From assembly GCA_943787575.1 (NCBI GenBank), contig CALSMY010000020.1, positions 1 through 41,186 on the forward strand: DNA of 41,186 nt. Direction: 5' to 3'. The position numbers and the translations under genes were made by a program. The first letter of the stretch is position 1; each line of letters opens with the position of its first letter. Shown here piece by piece: positions 16,833 to 25,146 of the stretch. The notes beneath the pieces were generated by a model. That model worked only from the letters and a program-made list of their open reading frames with translations. It did not search any database and had not been told where the DNA came from. The stretch is from an uncultured Opitutales bacterium (GTDB lineage: Bacteria > Verrucomicrobiota > Verrucomicrobiia > Opitutales > Seribacteraceae).

Positions 16833-18612
16833 GAAGCTTCTCCCGGTAGCTCAGGTTGAAACTGCGGTTGCGAAAGGCATTACGCCTTTGTTCATCCGGG
16901 TTGTTCAGTTCTTCTTCTTGTCGCTGAGATTTTTCATAAGCCATGCCTTTCAGGGTTTTAATCTTTCCCCGAATCCATGGAGTGATGTTAGCCAATGGCG
17001 TTCCTTCTTTTTCCAAAAGGGATTGCACCGCGTTGAGTTGTTCCTCTTGTAAGTCGAAGAGAAAAAGGCTGGGTAAATCGCCGGTCGGATCATCGAGGCC
17101 GATTTCCTTGCCCAGTCCATGATGAGTCTGGGGAATCAGGGTAATGAGGAGTACACCCAGTCCGATAGCAAGAAAACCGGTAAGGGCACCTGCACGGTTA
17201 CGGGCGAGGGAACGGGCGGCCAGTCGGATGGATAAGCGGGATTTTCCAAATAACTTTTCTCCCAGTCCAAACCCAAAGCGGGCAAGAATATAGAGCAGGA
17301 TGAGGGAGCCGAGAAAGCAGCCGAAAAATACATTAGCCAATTTATCGGAATGTGCCTGAGCCAGGCACAAACCCCAAAAGGCCAAGAGTCCGGGAAGAGC
17401 AAGCAAGAGATTCATTCGCGAAGGCTTCGACCCTGGACGAACTGCTTCCTGAAAGAGTTCAGCAGGCCGTAATCGACGGACCTTGCTTAAGGCGGGCAGG
17501 GCAAGCAACCATCCCGATCCCATGGCCACCGCAAAGGTGAGGAGTATACTCCGTGAGCTCACCCATACTTCAACTTTTGAACCAGTCATTTCTGAAATCA
17601 TTCCACCGAGCCCGGGGAGTAAAAGAGAACAGGCAAGAGTGGCGGGCAGTGCGGCAAATATGCCTAGCAGAAAAAGTTGGAGGAGGAAAATACGCAACGC
17701 GGTGCGCCTGGTTGCTCCCAGACTTACAAGGGTCGCAAGCTCGGGCATTCGATGGGTGAGAAATCCATGAAAAAGAAAACCACTCCCCAGGCAGGCAAGA
17801 AACAGGGCGACTAAAGAGACCAGAGATAAAAAGTCGGAAAGGTAGCGTAAGAGTCGCCCTGCCCGGTGACCCGCTTGGCGATGAGTATAGGTACGGACCT
17901 CTGGGGAATTGAGTGCCTTTTCCAATCCCCGTCCGAAGGTATCTGTGTCTATGCCTTGGGGAAGTTGAAATAAATGGGTGTGGTAAGCTAGGCTGCCTTC
18001 GCCAAGTAAATTTGTATGATCGAGGAATTTTCGGCTGATGAATACTTTGGGGGCAAGATCGGTCGGTTGAAAAGTCAAGCCGGTCTCTTCCTCAATCAGG
18101 TCAGCAATGCGAAACTTTGCCTCTCCCAACTGCAGTTTCTCCCCCATTTTGATTCCCAGTTGGGCCCGGGCTTCCGGATAGATCCAGGCCAGCCTGTCCT
18201 CATGGAAGAGTTTGATTTCGTTCCCGCTTTTTTCCCCGCCCTTTTCAAGCTTGAAGGTTCCATGAAAAGGAAATCCCGGATCTATAGCCACTACCTTGAC
18301 CAGACGGCTACGCCCGGTCGGGCCAGCTGCCATGGAAAAAAAGTCGACCGCTTTTGCCTCCCTTGTTTCTACTGGCAGGGTATTACGAGCCTGTTTAATT
18401 TCCTCTTCCGTGATGACCCGTCTTGCCCGGATGGCCAGGTCCGCACCCAATAATTCTTTGGATTCATTCCTTACCTTGGACTCGATGGATTCCCGAAAGG
18501 CATCCACCACCACAAATCCGATCAATCCAAGGGCGAGATTAAGGCTGTAAAAAAAACAAAAAGATCGACTGTTTCGCATCTCCCGCCATGCCTGGCGCAA
18601 AATAAAACTCAT
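16822..18612 (-). CDS. FtsX-like ABC permease, N-terminal fragment
   Basis: The N-terminal 596 residues of a YbbP-like permease. The first membrane segment is at about 16-35, then a large periplasmic domain, then three membrane segments at about 262-285, 305-330 and 355-375 forming the first FtsX unit. Further segments lie at about 395-445 and 475-495, and the second periplasmic domain begins after that. The protein is expected to use ATP hydrolysis by the adjacent ATPase to move a lipophilic or envelope substrate; the substrate of the YbbAP class is not settled. The ATG overlaps the ATPase stop as ATGA. It is truncated by the frameshift at its 3' end. The rejoined protein would be about 850 residues, the usual size. 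Confidence 0.9.
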   Translation of the reverse strand: MSFILRQAWREMRNSRSFCFFYSLNLALGLIGFVVVDAFRESIESKVRNESKELLGADLAIRARRVITEEEIKQARNTLPVETREAKAVDFFSMAAGPTGRSRLVKVVAIDPGFPFHGTFKLEKGGEKSGNEIKLFHEDRLAWIYPEARAQLGIKMGEKLQLGEAKFRIADLIEEETGLTFQPTDLAPKVFISRKFLDHTNLLGEGSLAYHTHLFQLPQGIDTDTFGRGLEKALNSPEVRTYTHRQAGHRAGRLLRYLSDFLSLVSLVALFLACLGSGFLFHGFLTHRMPELATLVSLGATRRTALRIFLLQLFLLGIFAALPATLACSLLLPGLGGMISEMTGSKVEVWVSSRSILLTFAVAMGSGWLLALPALSKVRRLRPAELFQEAVRPGSKPSRMNLLLALPGLLAFWGLCLAQAHSDKLANVFFGCFLGSLILLYILARFGFGLGEKLFGKSRLSIRLAARSLARNRAGALTGFLAIGLGVLLITLIPQTHHGLGKEIGLDDPTGDLPSLFLFDLQEEQLNAVQSLLEKEGTPLANITPWIRGKIKTLKGMAYEKSQRQEEELNNPDEQRRNAFRNRSFNLSYREKLLGK

Positions 18613-19286
18613 CTGGCTAAATCTTCAAGGGCTCCTTCTTTAAGGAGGAGTGAACGGTCGCAACGATCGGCAAGTTCTCGATTGTGGGTTACCAAAACCA
18701 GGGAGATGGTATGTTCCCTGCATAGGTTGAAGAGAATATCCATGACCTCATCTCCGGTCTTTTGGTCGAGGTTGCCCGATGGTTCATCCGCGAGGATGAG
18801 GGAAGGACGGGTGACCAGAGCCCGTGCGATTGCCACCCTTTGGCACTCTCCGCCGGACATTTCAGATGGGAAATGGGTGGCCCGGTGGTCAAGTCCCACT
18901 TCCTTAAGGGCGGTTCGGGCCCGTTCCGCAAAGTCGGAAGTTCCAACGATTTCCAGAGGGAGTCCGACATTTTCGACCGCTGTCAGGTTGCGCATTAAGT
19001 GATATTGTTGAAAGACGATACCCAGTTTTTGCGAGCGTGTTTGGGAGAGTTGATCTTCGTTGATTTTGGAAAGATCTGTCCCATCGATTTCCACCGTTCC
19101 TGAGCCTGGACTGTCCAGGCCTGCAAGCAGGGAGAGTAGGGTGGACTTTCCGCATCCACTCGGTCCGAGGATGGCTACTTTTTCTCCTTTATTTACTTCG
19201 AGGTCTAAACCCTCGAGCACCTTTACTTTATGGTTTCCCTGTTGGAAGGATTTGCAGGCTTGGTGGACTTTTAATATGGGGTGCAC
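18609..19286 (-). CDS. ABC transporter ATPase, YbbA/LolD type
   Basis: A 225-residue ATPase with Walker A GPSGCGKST (41-49), signature SGGECQR (144-150), Walker B LILADEP with the following SGNLD (163-173) and the H-loop His201. It belongs to the MacB/LolD/YbbA class that pairs with FtsX-fold permeases at the inner membrane. It starts with GTG, one base after the TesA-like gene stop, and its own stop overlaps the permease start as ATGA. In E. coli, tesA lies next to ybbA-ybbP. Here the three genes are in one orientation, so YbbA is a better guess than LolD. Confidence 0.93.
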   Translation of the reverse strand: MHPILKVHQACKSFQQGNHKVKVLEGLDLEVNKGEKVAILGPSGCGKSTLLSLLAGLDSPGSGTVEIDGTDLSKINEDQLSQTRSQKLGIVFQQYHLMRNLTAVENVGLPLEIVGTSDFAERARTALKEVGLDHRATHFPSEMSGGECQRVAIARALVTRPSLILADEPSGNLDQKTGDEVMDILFNLCREHTISLVLVTHNRELADRCDRSLLLKEGALEDLAR

Positions 19287-19287
19287 T

Positions 19288-19986
19288 TCAATTATTTGGA
19301 AGGTATTCGATCAAGTGTGTATATACGGTTTCGCAAATTAAACGCTGCCCGGCTGGGTTGGGGTGTATTCGGTCGGGCAGATTCATCCCTGGTTTTCCAC
19401 CCACTCCCTCGAGTAGGAAGGGTAGCAGGGGAACCTCTAATTCATTGGAGAGTTCAGAAAATATTTTTTCAAAGTCTCGCAGATGAACAGGGCCGTAATT
19501 TGGGGGGAGTTTCATCCCCGCAATCATTACAGGTACTTTTTTTTGAAGAGCCCGTTCGATAATACTTTTTAAATTTTGTTTAGATTCTGCAGGAGGAATG
19601 CCACGCAATCCGTCATTTCCACCGAGAGCGACAATTAAATAATCCGGTGGAGATTTTAAATGCCAGTCAATTCGGGAAGCTCCACCACTTGTGGTTGATC
19701 CGGTAACCCCACCATTAATCACCTGATAATGGCGCTGTTCGGGAAGCAGGTTTTTATTGAGTTTTGCTTCGAGCAGCGAGGGGTAAGCCTGGGCTGGGGA
19801 TACCCCATATCCTTCGGTCAGGGAATCACCAAGAATAAGAATGCGAAAAGGGGTTTGTCCCGCTTTTTCCTGGGCATGGGGAATCGCATTCGGGGCTGGA
19901 ATCTCTCCATCATTCGAGCAACCCGTTATCAAAATGAACAGAAGCGCACATTGCCAAAGGTTTGCCCGTTTATGAATCTTTACCAT
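19288..19986 (-). CDS. tesA: TesA-like SGNH arylesterase/lysophospholipase lipoprotein
   Basis: A 232-residue SGNH hydrolase that cleaves ester or thioester bonds (arylesters, lysophospholipids, acyl-thioesters). Catalytic blocks: GDSLTEG with S55, the oxyanion-hole Gly/Asn in GGNDGLR (N124), and DRIHPN with D205 and H208. The N-terminus is a lipoprotein signal ending in ITGC (C23), so it is probably anchored in the periplasm or outer membrane, unlike soluble E. coli TesA. I chose the ATG at 19986 for the signal peptide; the open frame extends 65 codons further but overlaps the divergent membrane-protein gene. It is first in the esterase-ATPase-permease operon. Confidence 0.9.
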   Translation of the reverse strand: MVKIHKRANLWQCALLFILITGCSNDGEIPAPNAIPHAQEKAGQTPFRILILGDSLTEGYGVSPAQAYPSLLEAKLNKNLLPEQRHYQVINGGVTGSTTSGGASRIDWHLKSPPDYLIVALGGNDGLRGIPPAESKQNLKSIIERALQKKVPVMIAGMKLPPNYGPVHLRDFEKIFSELSNELEVPLLPFLLEGVGGKPGMNLPDRIHPNPAGQRLICETVYTHLIEYLPNN

Positions 19987-20025
19987 ATTTAATTTAATGC
20001 CCCTTTTAAGTTCCAAATATTTATC

Positions 20026-20448
20026 ATGAGTATTGTCCTCGAATTTTTGCACGAACATGCATTGAGCATCGATTTTGCCATGTTCATACTTATAGGACTG
20101 GTCCAGGTAATCGTCTACCCGGTTTTTCGGGAAATTCCTCCAGATCGATTTGCGAAATGGCACCCACGATATTGCAATCAAATCGGCTGGTTTGTGCTTC
20201 CTTTGATGATTGCCCAGTTGTTGGACTCCGCGAGCACTTGTTTTTTTATTGCCGACGATCTTTCCTGGGCTCGTCTGCTATGCGTGCTCTTTGCCTGGGT
20301 GGTCACTTTTTTGATTTCTGCACCCTGTCACCGCAGGTTAGCAAGGGAGGGAAAGACCGATGAGGTGGTGGACCGGTTAATCCGGACGAATCTTTGGCGC
20401 ACTTTCGCTTGGGCAGGCGTTTTGATAATCTCCTGGTTGCAGTATTAA
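20026..20448 (+). CDS. Small integral membrane protein
   Basis: A 140-residue protein with four predicted membrane segments (about 16-34, 52-68, 80-98 and 124-138). A conserved-looking YPVFREIPPDRFAKWHPRYCNQIGW loop joins the first two; a loop of about this type occurs in small uncharacterised membrane proteins. No catalytic motif is seen. Its stop overlaps the DUF2256 start as TAATG, so it is probably translationally coupled to it and cotranscribed with the photolyase. The upstream 39 bases are shared with the divergent esterase gene. Confidence 0.75.
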   Translation: MSIVLEFLHEHALSIDFAMFILIGLVQVIVYPVFREIPPDRFAKWHPRYCNQIGWFVLPLMIAQLLDSASTCFFIADDLSWARLLCVLFAWVVTFLISAPCHRRLAREGKTDEVVDRLIRTNLWRTFAWAGVLIISWLQY

Positions 20449-20591
20449 TGGCTCATAAAAAAGTTAACTTGCAGGTCAAAGACTGTGCTCATTGTGGCCG
20501 TCCTTTTCGCAATCGTAAAAAGTGGATTCTCCGGGGCATTTGGGATCAGATCCTCTATTGTTCTGAAAAATGCCGGCGCTCTCAGAAGTGA
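20448..20591 (+). CDS. DUF2256 small zinc-ribbon-like protein
   Basis: A 47-residue protein matching DUF2256: a CAHCGRPF knuckle, an RKKW core and YCSEKCRR at the end, giving four Cys for a likely zinc site. DUF2256 genes are commonly found beside cryptochrome/photolyase genes, and that is the case here. Its start overlaps the preceding stop (TAATG) and its stop overlaps the photolyase GTG start (GTGA), so the three genes form a tightly coupled set. The biochemical role is unknown. Confidence 0.9.
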   Translation: MAHKKVNLQVKDCAHCGRPFRNRKKWILRGIWDQILYCSEKCRRSQK

Positions 20592-21196
20592 CCGAACAAC
20601 CGGTAAGGCGAACCGTTTGGTGGATCAAGCGGGATTTCCGGGTTTCGGACAATCATTGCCTGTTCCTTGCCACCCAGACTTCGAAGGAAGTGATTCCCTT
20701 TTTTTGCTGGGAACCAAGCGTGCTTGATGGGGAGGATTATGGAGTCTTTCATTTGCAGGCCCAGTGGCAGGCATTGCGTGGGTTATCTGCCAGTTTGGAA
20801 AAGCGTGGTTCTGGGGTGATTGAACGTATGGGTGAGGTGGTGGACGAGTTGGAAACTCTTTTCCTTAGCCATCCCTTTGAGCGTTTACGCTCTTACCAGG
20901 AAACCGGAAACGATCTGACTTTTCGTCGTGACCGGGCAGTACGTGCCTGGTGTAAGGAACGTGGAGTAGAGTGGGTTGAATCGATCGGCACATCGGTGGT
21001 TCGTGGATTATCTGCCGAGCAAAAACGCCAGGTTGCAAGAAAGGGTCCACGGGGTCGGCTTGCGGTTCTTCCCATTCCAAAGAACCTTTGTGCTCCCAAA
21101 GAATGTACTTCTTTTCGCCTCCGCGGGAATGGCCAGATCTGCTCCGTTTTTTTCCCAAGTTTTCGGGTGGTCTTTCCTCTTCCTTACAGGTGGTGA
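20588..21196 (+). CDS. Cryptochrome/photolyase, N-terminal fragment
   Basis: The photolyase alpha/beta antenna-binding domain. It begins VWWIKRDFRVSDNHCL (the usual WFRRDLRL.DN motif) and runs to about PIPKNL. The start is the GTG at 20588, which overlaps the DUF2256 stop; an ATG at 20570 in the same frame is also possible. After about 21075-21105 the frame is lost: the last ~35 residues of this reading are unrelated, while the other frame carries EWPDLLRFFPKFSGGLS and then the FAD domain. The full protein would be about 510 residues, the normal length. Confidence 0.85.
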   Translation: MTEQPVRRTVWWIKRDFRVSDNHCLFLATQTSKEVIPFFCWEPSVLDGEDYGVFHLQAQWQALRGLSASLEKRGSGVIERMGEVVDELETLFLSHPFERLRSYQETGNDLTFRRDRAVRAWCKERGVEWVESIGTSVVRGLSAEQKRQVARKGPRGRLAVLPIPKNLCAPKECTSFRLRGNGQICSVFFPSFRVVFPLPYRW

Positions 21197-22137
21197 ATGA
21201 ACGCACAGCCTGGGATACCCTAAGTTCCTTTCTTCAGGAACGGGGAGTTGCTTATTCAGGCGGTATTTCCTCTCCTAATCGTGCGTTTACTTCTGGTTCC
21301 CGGTTATCTCCCCACCTTGCCTGGGGTACGATTAGTTCGGGTAGTGTCTTTGAGGAACTCGACCGTAGGCGGGAGGAATTTAGTTTGATCAAAGGGCCCA
21401 ATCCATGGAGGCGTAGTTTGCGTGCTTTTGAATCCCGCTTGCATTGGCGTGACCATTTTGTTCAACGATTGGAGGGCAGTCCGCAGATGGAATTTTCTGC
21501 GATCAATCCAGCCTATGATGCAATCGAATATGAGGACGATTCTGAACTTCTTACTGCATGGACCGAAGGGCGTACCGGTTACCCCCTGATTGATGCCTGT
21601 ATGCGTTGCCTGGGAGAAACTGGGTTTATGAATTTTCGAATGCGGGCGATGGTGGTAAGTTTTGCTTGTTTTGGAATGCATCTTTCCTGGCGTACTATTC
21701 ATGGCCCGCTTGCCCGGATGTTTCTCGATTATGAACCGGGCATCCATATCTCCCAGTTGCAAATGCAGGCCGGTATTACCGGGATCAACGCTATCCGGGT
21801 GTACAGTCCAACCAAACAATTTTTGGATCATGACCCGGAAGGTACATTTGTAAAAAAGTGGGTGCCCGAGTTAAGGCAACACACTCCTGCTGAAATTGCA
21901 TACGCGGAGGAGGTAAGGCTGGCTGGTTATAATCCTCCGGTCATTTGTATAAAGGAAAGAAGCAAACAAATGAAAGAGCGGGTCTATGCAATTAGACGAA
22001 GTGTGAAAGGGAAAAAAACATCCCAGGAAGTTTTGCAAAAGCATGGATCACGCAAGGGGACTGGAAGGGTGAAGCGAAAAAAATCCACCGGTCTTTCAAC
22101 CGGTCAACTTGCTTTGTTTAAAGACTCAAGTCCTTGA
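21088..22137 (+). CDS. Cryptochrome/photolyase, FAD-binding fragment
   Basis: The C-terminal FAD-binding domain of the same protein: SRLSPHLAWGTIS, LHWRDHFVQRLE, GRTGYPLIDACMRCL, FRMRAMVVSFACF, DYEPGIHISQLQMQAG and DHDPEGTFVKKWVPEL. The DYEPGIH motif points to the class III photolyase/plant-like cryptochrome branch that co-occurs with DUF2256. Function is light-driven repair of cyclobutane dimers or blue-light sensing. The listed TTG start is not a real start, because a frameshift separates this part from its antenna domain. The C-terminal tail (about 300-349) is Lys/Arg-rich. The gene overlaps the convergent ADP-ribosylglycohydrolase gene by 20 bases. Confidence 0.88.
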   Translation: MCSQRMYFFSPPREWPDLLRFFPKFSGGLSSSLQVVNERTAWDTLSSFLQERGVAYSGGISSPNRAFTSGSRLSPHLAWGTISSGSVFEELDRRREEFSLIKGPNPWRRSLRAFESRLHWRDHFVQRLEGSPQMEFSAINPAYDAIEYEDDSELLTAWTEGRTGYPLIDACMRCLGETGFMNFRMRAMVVSFACFGMHLSWRTIHGPLARMFLDYEPGIHISQLQMQAGITGINAIRVYSPTKQFLDHDPEGTFVKKWVPELRQHTPAEIAYAEEVRLAGYNPPVICIKERSKQMKERVYAIRRSVKGKKTSQEVLQKHGSRKGTGRVKRKKSTGLSTGQLALFKDSSP

Positions 22138-23119
22138 CCGTCCGGAGGTCGCAGCGCAAATCTTCCATCGAAACCAAATCCCTCAACCATTTCCTGGGGA
22201 CTCCACATCCAATACCAAGGGAGGCTCCCACCACAACTGCCCGATGACAGTTGTCCCCGCCCACCTTGGCATTTTGGAGAAGGGCGAGGGAGAAATCGTC
22301 GTGATATTTCCATGCGAAATAGAGGGAAGCCACAAAGGATTCAGGGAGGTAGCAGGCGGTGGAGAGTTTTTCACCCACCACAATGCGGTCGGGTAAATCA
22401 ACCCAGTTCATAAATTTTGACACCGATACTCCGGGAATAGGAAGTTCGGAAAGTACTTTGCGTATGGGCACACCATCGGCGACATGTAGAAGAATACGGG
22501 TAAAATCGGCCGCTGCCCGCAGAGAATGTTCGTGGTCGTGAGTTGCCCGGACCAAAGCGACTGCAAGTTCGATCAGGGTAGCAGGGTCGGTAATTTCGAG
22601 TGCTTCCAACCCGGCGAGCAGACCGGGAATCAGGCTGAGTGCCCCAATGTGTAAATCTGCAGATCCACATGACCTCAGGCTCTTACCCCGGGCATATTGG
22701 GAAAAGAAATTTCGGTGATATTCTTCCGCGTAGGTATCGTGGTGCCATCCCGGAGTGAGCATAACCTCGGCATACCGGGCAAGCCATTCATCAAGGTCAA
22801 AACTTCCACGAAGAATGATCCAGCGATAAAGTTCGACCGAAAGTTTAAGGTTGAGGGTATTTTCACCTGCCTGAAGGAATTGGTGGTAATGAACGCCTCT
22901 TTCTCCCCAGAATTTGGCCTGGTCGTGTAAAATATCTGCCTTTGGGCCAATGGGTTGATATTTTGATCTCCACAAAATACTGTCCGGGTGGGGGTTACGG
23001 GGAGCTAAGTAACTGTCAAAATCTCCATAATCCCGGTCGAGGGCGTTGCGGTCATAGTACCAATGTGCGGGCATGGCGATAGCATCGCCAACAAGGGAAC
23101 CAAGAAATGCGTTTTGCAT
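22118..23119 (-). CDS. ADP-ribosylglycohydrolase family protein
   Basis: A 333-residue all-helical protein of the ARH/DraG family (GSLVGDAIAMPAHWYYD at the N-terminus). Canonical members use a TDDT motif and a GGDTDT motif to bind two Mg2+ ions and remove ADP-ribose. Here the first becomes AGENTLNL and the second GGDNCHR, so several metal ligands are replaced. This fits a distinct subfamily whose activity cannot be assumed. A GWHHDTYAEEYHRNFF stretch may supply other ligands. The ATG at 23119 is preferred; a GTG at 23125 is possible. It is divergent from the deacetylase gene with almost no spacer. Confidence 0.85.
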   Translation of the reverse strand: MQNAFLGSLVGDAIAMPAHWYYDRNALDRDYGDFDSYLAPRNPHPDSILWRSKYQPIGPKADILHDQAKFWGERGVHYHQFLQAGENTLNLKLSVELYRWIILRGSFDLDEWLARYAEVMLTPGWHHDTYAEEYHRNFFSQYARGKSLRSCGSADLHIGALSLIPGLLAGLEALEITDPATLIELAVALVRATHDHEHSLRAAADFTRILLHVADGVPIRKVLSELPIPGVSVSKFMNWVDLPDRIVVGEKLSTACYLPESFVASLYFAWKYHDDFSLALLQNAKVGGDNCHRAVVVGASLGIGCGVPRKWLRDLVSMEDLRCDLRTVKDLSL

Positions 23120-23196
23120 GCTCACATATTAAGAATAATAAGTTTTCTAGGATGGACAAATTCGAACAACATAAAAGCCAACCAGTAGAGTCCCGT

Positions 23197-24114
23197 ATGA
23201 CTTTGTTTTATGACGAGATTTATTCGACCGGACTTGATCGTACTGCCCGTTTTCCTGTGGATCGCTACTCCCGCATTGCCGAACGTATCCGTGCCGAGGA
23301 TAAAGATAATTTGATTAAAATAAAAAGCCCGCGGCTGGCGCAGAGAGAAGAAATTCTACTCGCTCACGATGCCAGCTTTGTTGATCGTTTCCTCGCTCAG
23401 TCTCTAGGCGAAGATGAAATCCGACGGATTGGGCTGCGTCCCTGGAAACCCGAAATCGTGGAACGTACACTCCGCCTGGTCGGAGGTGCCCTCGATGGTC
23501 TCGACCTTCTTGCTAAAGGTCTTCCTATTGCTGGAAATATGGCAGGAGGTACCCACCATGCTTTCCGGCAAGAAGGGGCAGGTTACTGTATTTTTAATGA
23601 CTTGGCTATCTGTGCAGAGCATGCCCTTGGACGTGGACAGGCGGAACGCGTTCTGATTCTTGATCTCGATGTTCATCAGGGAGATGGGACAGCGGAAATT
23701 TTTCTGGGTAATGACCGGGTGTACACCGTTTCTCTGCATGGGCAGGATAATTTTCCCTTTCGTAAAAAAACCAGTGATCTCGATCTCGGCTTTTCCAAGG
23801 GGGCAGGGGATGAGGAGTTTTTGGCCGGCCTTGATCGTACGCTGGCTCAATTAAGCGATCAATCCTTTGATCTCCTATTCTTCCAGGCGGGAGTGGACGG
23901 GCTGGGTGCGGATGCCCTCGGGTTATTAAATTTAACAAGAAATGGAATGTGCCAGCGAAACGAAAGGGTGTTTGATTGGCGGCACAAACTTGGAATTCCC
24001 ATGCTCTTGTTTATGGGGGGTGGATACTCCGACCCTATTGACGATACGGTGGATGCCTTCACCGATTTATTTTTTGGAGCGGCTAGGGCGTACCAATTTG
24101 CCCTTCGAGCGTAG
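23197..24114 (+). CDS. HDAC/AcuC-like deacetylase
   Basis: A 305-residue zinc-dependent deacetylase of the histone deacetylase superfamily. Visible active-site motifs: GGTHHA with the His pair 120-121, DLDVHQGDGT with zinc ligands D158 and H160, QAGVD with D234, and GGGY with Y277. Bacterial members remove acetyl or acyl groups from proteins or small molecules such as acetylpolyamines. I chose the ATG at 23197 because family proteins begin at the MTLFYDEIY strand. In-frame ATGs at 23152 and 23107 are alternatives, the latter overlapping the divergent gene. Cytoplasmic; no signal peptide. Confidence 0.92.
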   Translation: MTLFYDEIYSTGLDRTARFPVDRYSRIAERIRAEDKDNLIKIKSPRLAQREEILLAHDASFVDRFLAQSLGEDEIRRIGLRPWKPEIVERTLRLVGGALDGLDLLAKGLPIAGNMAGGTHHAFRQEGAGYCIFNDLAICAEHALGRGQAERVLILDLDVHQGDGTAEIFLGNDRVYTVSLHGQDNFPFRKKTSDLDLGFSKGAGDEEFLAGLDRTLAQLSDQSFDLLFFQAGVDGLGADALGLLNLTRNGMCQRNERVFDWRHKLGIPMLLFMGGGYSDPIDDTVDAFTDLFFGAARAYQFALRA

Positions 24115-24180
24115 GCTGGTTTTCTTGGTAACTGTTCGCTAATTTCGGTTTAATAATCCTGAGGCGTTAAAAAGTTGCTC

Positions 24181-24969
24181 TTAACTTTGATCAATCATCC
24201 AGATATTTCGGAAGCGAACATCCTGGCCATGTTCCTGTAACTTTAAACCTCCAGGAGCAGGGGTTATTTTTATACCGCCATTGGCTTTTTTGACTTCAAT
24301 ATCATCGTGCACCTTTAATCCATTCCACCATACCGTGGCCCGTGCATTTGCGATTTTTTGATCACCTTCCCATTTCGCATTTTTAAAAATAAAGTGAAAT
24401 GCATGCCATTGTCCATTGGGCCTCCAGGCATTGGTGTCGGGCACTCGGTCCATACAGAAAGCGGCAATCCCATGAGGTCCAATCTTCCAGTTGTATGGAT
24501 CAAGCAGGTCTTTATTTTTGGGAGACTCGATTTGAATTTCATAACGGTTTTGCATGTATACTCCGCTATTTGTATATCCATCCACTTTTCCATCACCTCT
24601 TGCACCCATCATTACAAATTCTACATGTCCTTCATAATTGGAATATTTTTTCTTGGTTACCAAATCATGTGTCCCCCATCTCCTTCCTCCATTGGCCATT
24701 AAAGTTTGTCCATTTCCCTTGGGGCCTTTGATTATTTTCCATGTGATTTCCATGTTCTTATCTGGCCACATTTCCCAGTTCTTTTTTACAGATTTCATGG
24801 TTCCATTGAACAAAATATCAGCATTCTTTGGAGCTTTGCATCCAATATCCTTGCTCTGATTATACCCGCTTCTTTGTTCTGGTTTTTTAACCTCGTTTGC
24901 TTCGGTTATGAAGGCAGAAAAAAGCATTGAAATTAACACTAATATATATTTCCGGTTATCTTTTTTCAT
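24181..24969 (-). CDS. DUF1080 (3-keto-disaccharide hydrolase-like) secreted protein
   Basis: A 262-residue exported protein with a signal peptide (about 1-24) and one DUF1080 domain, a concanavalin-type beta-sandwich related to LamG and to glycoside hydrolase families. Typical elements: DILFNGT, a WKIIKGPKG core, SNYEGHVEFVM, NSGVYMQNRYEIQI, PNGQWHAFHFIFKN, ATVWWNGLKVHDDIEV and a C-terminal VRFRNIWM. Some family members hydrolyse 3-keto-glycosides; activity here is inferred. The ATG at 24969 is chosen for the signal peptide. The same fold appears as LamG domains in the broken gene near 398-3587. Confidence 0.9.
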   Translation of the reverse strand: MKKDNRKYILVLISMLFSAFITEANEVKKPEQRSGYNQSKDIGCKAPKNADILFNGTMKSVKKNWEMWPDKNMEITWKIIKGPKGNGQTLMANGGRRWGTHDLVTKKKYSNYEGHVEFVMMGARGDGKVDGYTNSGVYMQNRYEIQIESPKNKDLLDPYNWKIGPHGIAAFCMDRVPDTNAWRPNGQWHAFHFIFKNAKWEGDQKIANARATVWWNGLKVHDDIEVKKANGGIKITPAPGGLKLQEHGQDVRFRNIWMIDQS

Positions 24970-25146
24970 AAATAAAATTTGTAGATGTTTGGGCTGTGGG
25001 GTGGGTAGGTTAAGAAGAAAATCCATAGTTCTATTTTTTAATACTGCCCTGAATAATAATTTATTGGCAACTTATTCTTTATGGCTTGTTACATTTAATT
25101 TTTACAGATCCTCATACTTAAGTGGTCTTGGCCTCAAGCAAATCAT

